Source of the DNA: Phycisphaerae bacterium
GTDB taxonomy: Bacteria > Planctomycetota > Phycisphaerae > UBA1845
Reading direction: 5' to 3'
Assembly: GCA_029260195.1 (NCBI GenBank)
Contig: JAJDDS010000524.1
Coordinates: 1-19,062 of the forward strand
DNA: 19,062 nt
Positions within the stretch are counted from its first letter, which is position 1. Every line of letters starts with the position of its first letter. A model generated the notes under the pieces. The model was not told the origin of the DNA and did no database searches. It worked only from the letters and a program-made list of their open reading frames with translations. Shown piece after piece: positions 1 through 7,408 of the stretch. Made by a program: the position numbers and the translations under genes.

Positions 1-440
1 GGGTGAATCCCGAAGATCACCGCCGCGGCGACGGCGACGCGCCCGTCTCCGGTCAGCCGCAACGCGACTCGCCCGGACATCCACGCGCACAGCATGTGCA
101 GGAGGACGTTTGTCAGGTGGTATCCGAACGCATTCATGCCCCAGACGCGGTATTCCATCGCCATGGTCACGATGGCCACCGGCCGATAGAACGGCAGAAC
201 TCCCTCCGGTGTCCACCAGACCCCGCTGGCGGTCTCATCCATGGTGGCGGACAGAAACAGGCTAGGAAGCTCGGACCAGCTCAGATCGTGCGCTTGTCCC
301 AGGTAAACGTAATCATCAGCCACAAACGGATTGAACAGACTTGGGGTATGCAGTACCCCGATCAGTGCGACGCCCCACAGCATCCAGGTCCGCGGCCACT
401 CCGGCGGCACTGCCTTGGCAGTCGTATTCGTGTTCGTCAT
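1..440 (-). CDS. Polytopic membrane glycosyltransferase-like protein (GT-C / TMTC-like), N-terminal part, runs off left edge
   Basis: Reading the minus strand from an ATG at 440 gives about 146 codons without a stop up to the window edge, so the gene is cut by the boundary. The N-terminus has a hydrophobic segment (residues about 19-31), then an aspartate pair in FVADDYVYLGQ, then a segment with FYRPVA, and NAFGYHLTNVLLHML. This order (N-x-F-V-x-D-D-Y in the first periplasmic loop, then R-P, then a G-Y-H-x-x-N-x-x-x-H helix) is what I know from GT-C glycosyltransferases and TPR-containing O-mannosyltransferase-like proteins; the acidic pair in loop 1 is the expected catalytic or metal site. 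Such enzymes move sugars from polyprenyl-phosphate donors to proteins or glycans in the membrane. A GTG at 464 is an alternative start. The family call is good, the substrate unknown. The opposite-strand frame over this stretch is a shadow. Confidence 0.72.
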   Translation of the reverse strand, partial: MTNTNTTAKAVPPEWPRTWMLWGVALIGVLHTPSLFNPFVADDYVYLGQAHDLSWSELPSLFLSATMDETASGVWWTPEGVLPFYRPVAIVTMAMEYRVWGMNAFGYHLTNVLLHMLCAWMSGRVALRLTGDGRVAVAAAVIFGIH

Positions 441-537
441 CGTTTCCGTTCTGGTGTTCGTCACCGTCGCTGTCGCATTCCCGACGCGGCCCCGACGCCG
501 CCCCGGGTGGGGCTGGCCCATTCTCGGCAGGCCCCTC

Positions 538-554
538 CCGCCGTTTCGCGGCGG
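538..554. other. GC-rich perfect hairpin in the divergent intergenic region
   Basis: CCGCCG (538-543) and CGGCGG (549-554) form a perfect 6-bp stem with a 5-nt loop, between the divergent genes ending at 440 and starting at 673. There is no T-tract. It may lie in the 5' leader of the minus-strand gene; a role is not demonstrable. Nothing else recognisable is seen in 441-635. Confidence 0.3.
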
Positions 555-659
555 CATTATGAAACCAACCACCGTCTGACACAAGAAACCCCGTGGTGAT
601 GACCGGGGCAAGTCCTTGCTCGGACCGGAGCGCACGTCGCCAATCGCGAATCGTCGCGG

Positions 660-665
660 TAGAAT
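660..665 (+). promoter_or_regulatory. Candidate -10 element (TAGAAT) for a leaderless transcript
   Basis: TAGAAT matches five of six bases of TATAAT and ends 7 nt before the ATG at 673, so a transcript started from it would begin at or next to the start codon. No purine-rich ribosome-binding site and no good -35 hexamer are visible. This is inference from position. Confidence 0.3.
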
Positions 666-672
666 CGCGAGC

Positions 673-1104
673 ATGCCACGCCCCCAGAAACCGCCCCGGA
701 TCGCCACGCGCCGGCCGATGACCTGGCCTACGCGGACGCTGATCGCGGTTCTGATTCCGCTCTCGATGGGTATCGGCATCGCAGCCACGGGACTGCCGCG
801 TTGGGCGTACAACAACGCCCGCTCCTTCTGGGCGCTGACGGGTCTCTACGACGCGGAGTGGGTGACGGTTCCGGCGACACCGTCGCGGAGAATCCGGCCG
901 AACCTGTCGCCGACGCAGCGATACATCACCGAGGGCACCATTTATACGGTGATGATCGCCCCGGCGTTCGTGCTGGCGATCTTCATTTATGATCGGCTAA
1001 CGTTTCGCTATTCGCGGGAGCGGGAGCTACGGTGTCTGCAATGCGGGCATATTCTGCGCGGTCTGACCGCGCCGCGGTGTCCGGAGTGCGGGGAGCGGAT
1101 CTGA
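673..1104 (+). CDS. Two-TM membrane protein with C-terminal zinc ribbon, function unknown
   Basis: The protein has 143 residues from the ATG at 673; a TTG at 616 in the same frame would add 19 low-complexity residues and is less likely. A first membrane segment lies at about residues 23-40 (IAVLIPLSMGIGIAATGL), a second at about 95-108 (TVMIAPAFVLAIFIY), with an exported loop between. The C-terminus is CLQCGHILRGL followed by RCPECGERI, two CxxC pairs that should bind one zinc. This tail, of the type C-x-x-C-G-x-x-L-R-G-L-x(3)-R-C-P-E-C-G, is familiar as an end domain of many short planctomycete membrane proteins. No partner or reaction is known to me. It is a single gene, facing the pectinacetylesterase gene. 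Confidence 0.75.
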   Translation: MPRPQKPPRIATRRPMTWPTRTLIAVLIPLSMGIGIAATGLPRWAYNNARSFWALTGLYDAEWVTVPATPSRRIRPNLSPTQRYITEGTIYTVMIAPAFVLAIFIYDRLTFRYSRERELRCLQCGHILRGLTAPRCPECGERI

Positions 1105-1120
1105 GTCCGATCGACCGCTG

Positions 1121-1163
1121 AAAGAAAAGAATAAAACGGATTAACGCAGAGTGCGCGGAGACG
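1121..1163 (+). repeat. Intergenic GCAGAG/GCGGAG heptad-type repeat, copy 1 (single arm)
   Basis: Seventeen bases after the stop of the zinc-ribbon gene an A-rich lead (AAAGAAAAGAATAAAACGG) passes into TTAACGCAGAGTGCGCGGAG. The same lead-plus-repeat layout (AAAGAAAAAGCGGG then TTGGCGCAGAGAGCGCAGAG) occurs at 9607-9661. The pattern resembles the widespread intergenic 'cgcagag' repeats seen in many environmental bacterial genomes. The rest of 1164-1258 shows nothing I can name. Confidence 0.5.
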
Positions 1164-1258
1164 CGCTTGGCTGAGGGGAGGAGTCCCGGCGGAGCGTGAA
1201 AGGACGGGTGCAAGGGGACGTTTACGGCTGGCTTTGAAGTAGGTCATGTTCGTTTCTT

Positions 1259-2866
1259 CTACGGACAGGTAGAGGATTGCGCTGGGTGCTCGTCGACGAT
1301 GAAGACGTCCGATCCCATGAGCCAATCGCGCAGCGCCTGGTCGAAGGTGCGCGGAACGCCGTCGGCGTCGTCAACGGTGGAGATCAGGAAGTAGTCGTTG
1401 GTCGTGAGCGCGACGTGCTGGCTGCAGTTGGACCCGTAGACGCCAGGTACGAAATCGATCTGATCGGCTTCGACGGCGGTTGTGCTGATGTCGGGGAGCA
1501 ATGCAAAGGACGCGATGACCAACTCGGCGAACTCATCAAGCGTTGCGTTGAACACGCTAACGAAAGACCCGGCCGCGTTCGAATCGGTGACGTCCATGCG
1601 CTGGAAAAACGGCGTGGTGATGTGATTCAACGTGGTGTAGGTTCCGTTGACGCAGCGCCACCAGTCAGATGCGTTGCCGAGCGTCTGTACGCACGACTGG
1701 TCCCAGAACGGGTTGTACAGGTCTTTCTTGTTTTCGCCGTCCTGTTGCATGAAGTCCTCCATCAGTTGGAAGAGGACCGGGTCGTCGATGACCTCGGTCG
1801 ACGGAATGAATCCCGCGTCAAGCACTGCCCTGACGGTGGTCTGTGATGGGTCGAAGTGCGAGGCGATCCAATCGATGTTGAAACGCGTGCCGTTCGCACC
1901 GCCCGAGGTTCCGGTGATCAGCACGTCGGTGGCGTTCGCCAAGGGCGGTACGGTCTCATCGCCGGAATCCGACGTTACCGGTCCGGACAAGAACATTTCC
2001 AGGGCGGCCTCCAGGATGCGGTGACCGCGGAAGTGCAACGAGTAGCTTTGGTTAGGATCGACCTCGGAAGTGAGCACGGCGTTGGAGCGCCTGCCGCTCC
2101 ACTCGTCCGAACTACAGTAATATAAGTACGCCAAATTGTTCGCTGCGAGGGGGCTCTCGGGGGCATTGAAGATACCCTGTCCGGCGATGGAGTCGTGGGC
2201 CCAATTGCTGCTCATTTTTGCGGCGGTGTGGAAGCCGAATCCACACCAGCGATCCATACACGACGTGTAGTCGGCGCAGCTACCACCCCCCTCGAAGTGG
2301 AAGACCCATCGGTTCAGATGTTCGGCGTCGACGGCGCGGCGGATGTAGAAGATGCCGGGCGAGCCGTCGTTACAAATGGCGTCGGCAGCGTTGATCGTGA
2401 CCTTGTGCAGGTCGGGGCCGGGAGCTTGGGAAGGGTCTGGTAGGCTGCCGCCGGCGCACGCGCCGTCCAAAGCGATGGAGATGGGACGGAGGGCGCAGTC
2501 GGTATCGGCCAGGTTTCCGGGGCCGCTGAAGCACGCTTGCAGATTGCGAAAGTCGAGGACATCGACGTGCCCGTCACTGTTGCTGTCGGCCAGCGTGCAG
2601 GTTTGACTGGCGTCGTGAGTGTCGAGCGGTCCGGTGTGGCAGGTATCGAACGCCGAGTAGTCGTCAAGGTCGACGTCGCCGTCCTCGTCAACGTCGCAAG
2701 GCGCAAGTGGACCAGGATCGGCGTGCAGGCGACCGGTGATAGCGACGAGGGCCAACATCACAAGCACGGCGCGCTGGCGATCGGTGATGCCGAGGAAAGA
2801 AGACGCGAGTAGGCGGAGCAAGCTGACGGGCTGCCGTGTGTAGCTGCTTCTTGCTGGCATTCTCAT
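1259..2866 (-). CDS. Secreted pectinacetylesterase-family (CE13/Notum-like) hydrolase with N-terminal dockerin-like repeats
   Basis: The protein has 535 residues. An N-terminal signal region (hydrophobic core about 33-45, likely cut after LHA49) leads to two calcium-binding dockerin/EF-hand-like units, DVDEDGDVDLDDY (58-70) and DSNSDGHVDVLDF (94-106), each followed by an aromatic-x(3)-C stretch and a GP. The hydrolase domain follows: a substrate-side WVFHFEGGGSC (187-197), the nucleophile motif GTSGGANG with Ser321, LDAGF (349-353), a probable acid at Asp425, and His484. These are the landmarks of the pectinacetylesterase/Notum family of serine esterases, which remove acyl groups from pectin or other acetylated polymers. 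Many cysteines fit an exported, disulfide-rich enzyme. The start is supported by GGAGAAGAGG at 2871-2880. The true substrate is not certain; family membership is. Confidence 0.85.
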   Translation of the reverse strand: MRMPARSSYTRQPVSLLRLLASSFLGITDRQRAVLVMLALVAITGRLHADPGPLAPCDVDEDGDVDLDDYSAFDTCHTGPLDTHDASQTCTLADSNSDGHVDVLDFRNLQACFSGPGNLADTDCALRPISIALDGACAGGSLPDPSQAPGPDLHKVTINAADAICNDGSPGIFYIRRAVDAEHLNRWVFHFEGGGSCADYTSCMDRWCGFGFHTAAKMSSNWAHDSIAGQGIFNAPESPLAANNLAYLYYCSSDEWSGRRSNAVLTSEVDPNQSYSLHFRGHRILEAALEMFLSGPVTSDSGDETVPPLANATDVLITGTSGGANGTRFNIDWIASHFDPSQTTVRAVLDAGFIPSTEVIDDPVLFQLMEDFMQQDGENKKDLYNPFWDQSCVQTLGNASDWWRCVNGTYTTLNHITTPFFQRMDVTDSNAAGSFVSVFNATLDEFAELVIASFALLPDISTTAVEADQIDFVPGVYGSNCSQHVALTTNDYFLISTVDDADGVPRTFDQALRDWLMGSDVFIVDEHPAQSSTCP

Positions 2867-2870
2867 GGAT

Positions 2871-2880
2871 CCTCTTCTCC
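2871..2880 (-). promoter_or_regulatory. Strong ribosome-binding site of the pectinacetylesterase gene
   Basis: The minus strand reads GGAGAAGAGG four bases before the ATG at 2866, with the GGAG core 10 nt upstream. It selects this ATG over the second ATG two codons later. Confidence 0.6.
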
Positions 2881-2973
2881 AATTTGACGTCCCCGGTTCT
2901 GTTCCGGTCGCGCCGATTCGAGCGTCGTGAGACAGGAAAAACAGTTGTATGTGAGTTCCTCCGACCGTCGAGC

Positions 2974-3002
2974 ATTGTAGCGGTCCGGAGGATCTGCTTC
3001 AA
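2974..3002 (-). promoter_or_regulatory. Candidate sigma-70-type promoter of the pectinacetylesterase gene
   Basis: On the minus strand TTGAAG (3002-2997) and TACAAT (2979-2974) are separated by exactly 17 bp. They match the housekeeping consensus at four and five of six positions. Transcription would start near 2967, giving a leader of about 100 nt before the ATG at 2866. Confidence 0.5.
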
Positions 3003-3080
3003 GGGTCTTCACGGATTCTTGGGTGAATGGAAGGCGAGGGTGGTCTGCGCGAGCGGTCGTGTGCGGGCGGGCTGAGGTGA

Positions 3081-3105
3081 CCTTCCGCGGGAGGGACGCG
3101 GAAGG
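3081..3105 (-). terminator. Possible hairpin terminator after the lipoprotein gene
   Basis: CCTTCCGCG (3081-3089) and CGCGGAAGG (3097-3105) form a perfect 9-bp stem with a 7-nt loop, starting about 35 nt beyond the lipoprotein stop codon in its direction of transcription. There is no T-tract, so termination would need Rho or the element has another role. It separates the lipoprotein unit from the hydrolase promoter. Confidence 0.4.
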
Positions 3106-3140
3106 GGCCGTCGTCGTGGCAAGGAGGGGCGGGGGATCGG

Positions 3141-4022
3141 CTACGATTCCGCGTCGGTTTTGGGATCGAGTTCGCGCTGGCGGGTCTCGGCGTTCTTGAT
3201 GCGGGTGTCGTAGTACTGGATGAACATTTCGAGCTCGCGGAAGCTGCGTTTGTCGGCTTCGGTGGTGAGCCCGGCTGTGCGCAGATCGCGTTTTTGTTGC
3301 AGAGCCAGGTCACGACTCTCGCGGCCTTCGGTAAGCGTTGCTTGCAACTCGTCGCGTTCGGTTTGTCGGGCGGTGGATAGGGCGGAATGCAAGCGGTTCC
3401 ATATGGCGGCGGCTTGGGAGCTGGCGGTGGTTGATTTGAATGTCAGGCCGGTGCTTTTCGCGTCGAAGTCCGTGGCGTTGGTTTCGATGAGGGCGAAGAG
3501 CGTCTCGAAGTCGTCGGCCAGCCGGTCATTGGTAGTCGACGTTTCGCCCGCGCCGAGCACTGCGGACACTCGGGTGGGCAAGTGGGTCGTTCGGCCGGCG
3601 GGGATGTCCGGGACGTTGGCGACGGCGGAACGTATTTCGTCGAGCCACTGCGCGCGCGTCTTGGCGTCTTCGTTGGCGGGATCGGGTTCGTCGGCCTTGA
3701 ACTTGCGGACGGTCTTGAGGATCTTCTTGATCTTGTCGAGTTCGCGCCAGTCGTCTGAACCGAGCGGATTGAAATCGTCGATATCGGCGAGTTCCTCGAT
3801 GGACGCGCAGGCGGTTCGCCACCTTGTGTAGGCGGCGAAGACGGCGTCGACATACTCTTGGGCGGGGGGATCGAGACGGCGTACCTTGGCGCCTTCTATT
3901 CCATTGCGGACGTAGTCCATGACGTCATCGGTGTTGGTGGGTGGTGGCGCGTCGCAGCCAGCCAAGGTGATGGCCAAGGCGATCATGGCGGCGGTTAGTG
4001 TTCGAACGTGGGTTGTATTCAT
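3141..4022 (-). CDS. Unrecognised lipoprotein with C-terminal helical/coiled-coil region
   Basis: The protein has 293 residues. It opens with a lipoprotein signal: MNTTHVR, a hydrophobic run to residue 19, then the lipobox LAGC with Cys23, so it should be lipid-anchored at the outer face of a membrane. The mature part is mostly charged and helical: a region about 30-130 rich in Asp/Lys, a Thr/Ser-rich middle, and a C-terminal third with heptad-like Glu/Arg/Leu content (about 215-290) suited to a coiled coil. I do not recognise a family. A longer open frame begins at 4181, but its first 53 residues are translated from an intergenic repeat; the ATG at 4022 sits behind a GGAG and directly before the signal peptide, so I chose it. 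The upstream neighbour in the same direction is the OPT transporter, 155 bp away, across the repeat. Confidence 0.75.
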   Translation of the reverse strand: MNTTHVRTLTAAMIALAITLAGCDAPPPTNTDDVMDYVRNGIEGAKVRRLDPPAQEYVDAVFAAYTRWRTACASIEELADIDDFNPLGSDDWRELDKIKKILKTVRKFKADEPDPANEDAKTRAQWLDEIRSAVANVPDIPAGRTTHLPTRVSAVLGAGETSTTNDRLADDFETLFALIETNATDFDAKSTGLTFKSTTASSQAAAIWNRLHSALSTARQTERDELQATLTEGRESRDLALQQKRDLRTAGLTTEADKRSFRELEMFIQYYDTRIKNAETRQRELDPKTDAES

Positions 4023-4080
4023 CGATGTTGGACTCCGGGTTCCGGCGTTACTGATGGGGGCGCGACGGACAGGACAAGCC

Positions 4081-4177
4081 GCTGTGTGAAGCGAAGCGTC
4101 TTTCTCGGTATGCGGCAAAATTCCTCGCCTCGCTCGGAATGACAGTGCTCCGCGTGGAATGACAGTGCTTCGCTCGG
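4081..4177. repeat. Dispersed 'TCATTCCGAGCGAGGCGAGG' -type intergenic repeat with a 20-bp tandem duplication
   Basis: The stretch holds TTCCTCGCCTCGCTCGGAATGACA, of which the reverse complement is a sequence family I know from intergenic regions of many unrelated environmental genomes. Within it a 20-bp unit starting GGAATGACAGTGCT is repeated head to tail at 4136-4155 and 4156-4175, with only three changes at its end (CCGCGT against TCGCTC). A fragment of a third unit reaches the stop codon of the OPT gene at 4178. It lies between the OPT gene and the lipoprotein gene and is not likely to code. Confidence 0.5.
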
Positions 4178-6088
4178 TCATCCGAGAAGGACCATTTGGG
4201 CTGCGATGGCGATACCCATCAGGGCCCCGCCGGCGATTACGCCCGCACAGACGGGCTCAAGGTTTTGGACGAAGAGCCGATTGGAGAGCGACCCTTCGCG
4301 ATTAAAGGCTTTGGTCGCGAACCAGAAGAAAAACGACCCGAGAAACATCGCGAAGCAGGTCGTGAACGGAATCACAAACGCCAGCCCCATCCCGACGGCG
4401 GAAACGGGGAACCGGCCTTTGCTGACGATTTTCATGAACTCGAAGAGGATGCCGACAAGTCCGCCGATGGCGGCTGCGTAGATGGCGGTCATTGGCAATT
4501 CGCTGAGTCCTCGGGTCAGGATTTCCGCGACCGCCTTCCAGACCAGTGCGGCTGGCATGGGGAACTTCTGACTCACCAACCCCTGCGGGTCGTTTCTTAG
4601 AAAGACGGCGTAAAAGACCGGGACGCAGACGAGCGCACCAGCAAAGATGCCGAGCACGTGTCCTATGGCTTGATGGCGTGGTTTGCCGCCGAGCATGTAG
4701 CCCGGTTTGATGTCCATGAGCAGGTTTGACGCGTTTCCCGCCACCTCGCCGGTGATGCTGGCTGTCATGATGTTGGTGGTGATGCTGGGTGTCAGGGCGG
4801 CGTAGCTGAGTTGCGTCAGTTTGCCGAGGGCTCCGGTCGGCGTGATGGATGTCAACGCGGTCGAGTGGGCGGCGATGATGGTGAAGACGAACACCATCGG
4901 GACGGCGAGCATCCCTAGCCAAATCGAGACGTCGAAGTAGATGAAGGCGAGTGCCACGACAATGGCACCAACGACCGGAATCCCGATGACGAACACCGAC
5001 ATGGGCAGTTCGACGTCTTTGAGACAGTCCTCTTCGTTTGCACCGGACTTCCCGCCGATCAGGCCGCTGAACGCTTTGAGGATCATCTTCGGTTTGCTGA
5101 GGAAGGCGAAGATGCTGGCGGTGGTCATCATGGCGACGCCGCCCCACAGGCCCCATGTTGTGATCGCGCGGAAGCCGAACGCGAGTTCGCCCGCACCGTT
5201 GACCGTGCCAAGAATGTCGCCGTGGCGAATGATGAACGGTGCAAGAATGCAGTAGTTCACGATGGCGCCGATCAGTAGAGAGACACCGGTGCGAATCCCC
5301 ATCAGCCCGCCGGCGGCCATCATCACGTGGTCAGGCTCGAAGCTGACGGTGAGCTGGGGAAGGGGGGTGTCATTCAGACGGGGTATCCAGCCAGTCAGGT
5401 GGTAGAACCACTCTTCGAGGGCGTCGGGTATTTGCAGAAAGGACATCTTCACTTTGGCGAGAAGGTCGCCTTGCTTGAGGAACTCCGCACCGGCTGAGAC
5501 GATGCCGCAGACTGCCAGGATTTTTGCTTTGAAGAGTCCCTCGCCCGCGTCGCTGGTGTGGAGGGCGTCCATGACGACGCCGGCTGCCCTGCCTTCGGGG
5601 AAGGGGTGCTGCTCGTCGTTGATGAACCGCCGTTTGAGCGGGAAGGCGAAGAGCACGCCGAGAATTGATATCGATATCATCCAGCACATCGTGGTAACGA
5701 GCGGGACGACCTCTCCGGTAATCATCATGTACGCAGCCAGACTCGCGATAAGCGGGCTGGTCATGTAGCCGGCGGCTGTTGCGATGGACTGCATGCAGTT
5801 GTTTTCGAGAACGGTGAATTCCTTGGCGAGTCCGATGGAAGACATGACCTTGAACATGGCGAAGGCGAGGATGACGGAGGTGATTCCGACGCCGAGCGTC
5901 CATCCGGTTTTCATGCCGACGTAGAGGTTGGTGAGTGAGAGAACTCCGCCGATGAGCATGCCGGTGAGGCCTGAGCGGAGGGTGAGTTGGGGCATGTTGC
6001 CGCGGTAGACGTTGTCACGCCACCAACGGTCCTTCTGTTCGACGGACCAGTCTCGAATCTGTTCGTCGCTGAGATGCAGGATGGCCAT
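4178..6088 (-). CDS. OPT-family oligopeptide transporter (first copy)
   Basis: The protein has 636 residues and is dominated by about 14-16 hydrophobic segments, as usual for the OPT family, which imports oligopeptides or metal-chelator complexes across the inner membrane with protons. After a cytosolic, tryptophan-rich start (LSDEQIRDWSVEQKDRWW) come the landmarks of bacterial members: TNLYVGMKTGW (53-63), ENNCMQSIATA (95-105), the FPEGRAAG loop (163-170), and DIKPGYMLGGKPR near residue 458. The order and spacing match the second OPT protein at 9751-11607, yet the two differ at most positions, so they are old paralogs. The start ATG at 6088 follows GGGAAGTGAG. It reads away from the methyltransferase gene and may be read together with the lipoprotein gene downstream. 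Peptide or chelate specificity cannot be told from sequence. Confidence 0.92.
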   Translation of the reverse strand: MAILHLSDEQIRDWSVEQKDRWWRDNVYRGNMPQLTLRSGLTGMLIGGVLSLTNLYVGMKTGWTLGVGITSVILAFAMFKVMSSIGLAKEFTVLENNCMQSIATAAGYMTSPLIASLAAYMMITGEVVPLVTTMCWMISISILGVLFAFPLKRRFINDEQHPFPEGRAAGVVMDALHTSDAGEGLFKAKILAVCGIVSAGAEFLKQGDLLAKVKMSFLQIPDALEEWFYHLTGWIPRLNDTPLPQLTVSFEPDHVMMAAGGLMGIRTGVSLLIGAIVNYCILAPFIIRHGDILGTVNGAGELAFGFRAITTWGLWGGVAMMTTASIFAFLSKPKMILKAFSGLIGGKSGANEEDCLKDVELPMSVFVIGIPVVGAIVVALAFIYFDVSIWLGMLAVPMVFVFTIIAAHSTALTSITPTGALGKLTQLSYAALTPSITTNIMTASITGEVAGNASNLLMDIKPGYMLGGKPRHQAIGHVLGIFAGALVCVPVFYAVFLRNDPQGLVSQKFPMPAALVWKAVAEILTRGLSELPMTAIYAAAIGGLVGILFEFMKIVSKGRFPVSAVGMGLAFVIPFTTCFAMFLGSFFFWFATKAFNREGSLSNRLFVQNLEPVCAGVIAGGALMGIAIAAQMVLLG

Positions 6089-6337
6089 TTGTGCTCACTT
6101 CCCGGGCGTGTCACCCGTGTGGATCGTCAGGGGGTTCGCGTGCGATTGGTGAAACCGTTGATGTTCGTGTCGCCGGTGGCTCGATTGTGTTGGGGCGACC
6201 TGGTGGAGACGGGTGGTTTCACTGCGTGTCCTTTCAAATCGGTGCGTGGCAGCGTAGAGTAAAGTCCCGCGCGAATCAAGTCGCCCGGATGTGGCTGCGC
6301 GACGGACGGGCGCCGGGTCGAGTGGGGGACGATCTCC

Positions 6338-7081
6338 ATGGCGAAATGGGCGTTCGATCATTGCGCGGAGGACTACGCCTATTACAGGCCGGCGTATCCA
6401 GACGAGGTGTTTGAAATCCTCACCGAAGACACCGGCGGGCCCGCCCGCGGTTGTGCAGCCGACGTGGGGGCAGGAACGGGGATCTTCGCGCGGCGGCTCG
6501 CGTCGTTCGGGTGGGTGGTGGTCGCCGTCGAGCCGAGTGTCGCGATGCTGCGGCGCGTGTCGGGTGTAGACGTGCATCGCGTGTGCGCGACGGCTGAGGC
6601 GACGGGGTTGGGAGATGCGTCGGTCGGGTTGGTGATGGCCGCTCAGGCGTTCCACTGGTTCAATCCGCGCTGCGCGCTGGCTGAATTCGCTCGCGTTTTG
6701 AAACCGGGCGGTGTGCTGGCGCTCTGCTGGAACAACCGTGCCGCGGATCGCTCGGAGTTTGTGGCGGCGTACGAAGCGCTCATCGCTCGACACAACACGT
6801 CCTACAATCGCGAGTACCGGCAGCAGGATTGGCCAGGCAAGATTGCTGCGTCGGGGGACTATGCTCCGGCGGAGTATCATCGCGTCGCTCACGTCTGGCG
6901 TGTACCGGCTGATGCGATGGTCGGCTTCTCGCGCAGCGTCTCTTACATTCGGAGAGTCTTGTCGCGCGAGGAGTTGCCGAGATTCGAGGAGGAGCTGCGC
7001 GGAATCATTGCTCGCCGCTTCGGTGCCAAGGACTGCCACGTTCCGCTCCGCACCGACCTCCGGACTGCGCGGCGTCTCTGA
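6338..7081 (+). CDS. Class I SAM-dependent methyltransferase
   Basis: The protein has 247 residues. It begins with the FDHCAEDYAYYRPAYP lead typical of this group, then has the Rossmann SAM-binding motif ADVGAGTG (41-48), the acidic end of strand 2 in AVEPS (Glu65), ATAEATGL (84-91) for adenine contact, and AQAFHWF (102-108) followed by LKPGG, which mark the Methyltransf_11-like family. The C-terminal part is the usual helical cap. These enzymes methylate small molecules, so the substrate is unknown. The start ATG at 6338 has only a weak ribosome-binding site. It is divergent from the OPT gene (249 bp apart, no convincing promoter seen in 6089-6337) and 327 bp ahead of the POT gene, so it is probably a single transcript. 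Confidence 0.85.
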   Translation: MAKWAFDHCAEDYAYYRPAYPDEVFEILTEDTGGPARGCAADVGAGTGIFARRLASFGWVVVAVEPSVAMLRRVSGVDVHRVCATAEATGLGDASVGLVMAAQAFHWFNPRCALAEFARVLKPGGVLALCWNNRAADRSEFVAAYEALIARHNTSYNREYRQQDWPGKIAASGDYAPAEYHRVAHVWRVPADAMVGFSRSVSYIRRVLSREELPRFEEELRGIIARRFGAKDCHVPLRTDLRTARRL

Positions 7082-7279
7082 TATCCATCTTGGGCGCGGT
7101 CGCGACTCCCACGGCGTCTCGGCGCGGCGTTCGCGGAATGGTCACGATGTCAGCCACCTTGGGGATGCCGTCGGGGGGTTGGCCGGTCGGGCGCGACGTC
7201 GTTCTGGCCCGTGGATTCCCACGGTCTCGGTGGGGAACTGGCTTGCGAAGGAGTGTGATGGCGTTTTGGTGCCGCTTGG

Positions 7280-7308
7280 TTGGCCGAGTGGGGTCGATCG
7301 GCTAAGGT
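7280..7308 (+). promoter_or_regulatory. Weak candidate promoter of the POT gene
   Basis: TTGGCC (7280-7285) and TAAGGT (7303-7308) stand 17 bp apart, about 100 bp before the GTG start. The match to consensus is moderate (TTG of the -35; four of six in the -10). Confidence 0.3.
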
Positions 7309-7395
7309 ATCGGCGGGCCGGCACGGACCGTTGCCCACCCACAAGCGACGACCGCTCGTTTTCAGGGTCGATCGCTCGCAGAGTCAGCAAGATTT

Positions 7396-7400
7396 GGAGA
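7396..7400 (+). promoter_or_regulatory. Ribosome-binding site that decides the POT start
   Basis: GGAGA lies 8 nt before the GTG at 7409. This supports GTG as the start and removes 43 non-conserved residues that an upstream TTG at 7280 would add. Confidence 0.55.
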
Positions 7401-7408
7401 ACCACGCC

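Larger units (their letters stand above)
7082..7408 (+). other. Intergenic region of 327 bp before the POT gene
   Basis: No convincing gene is seen on either strand; short open frames here lack ribosome-binding sites and protein-like composition. The only signals are a possible promoter at 7280-7308 and the ribosome-binding site of the POT gene at 7396-7400. The frame of the POT gene stays open upstream to 7280, but the residues it would encode are not membrane-like and do not match the family. Confidence 0.5.

Noticed and set aside
3..599. Plus-strand frame of 198 codons at the left edge
   Set aside because: Composition is Arg/His/Pro-rich; the minus strand encodes a recognisable membrane protein over the same bases.
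4136..4175. CRISPR-like direct repeats
   Set aside because: Only two 20-bp units joined without spacers; no cas genes. It is a tandem duplication in an intergenic repeat.
4023..4181. N-terminal extension of the lipoprotein to an ATG at 4181
   Set aside because: It would place 53 residues translated from a dispersed repeat before a perfect lipoprotein signal peptide, which must be N-terminal.
4302..5156. Minus-strand frame of about 284 codons inside the first OPT gene in another reading frame
   Set aside because: The Arg/His-rich product has no family features and overlaps fully with a well-supported transporter.
6095..7039. Long minus-strand open frame opposite the methyltransferase (about 314 codons)
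   Set aside because: The product is rich in Arg, His and Pro without domains, while the plus strand gives a methyltransferase with all motifs. GC-rich DNA commonly leaves such frames open.
7280..7408. Upstream TTG start of the POT gene
   Set aside because: The added 43 residues are not conserved in type, and GGAGA stands at the right distance before GTG 7409.
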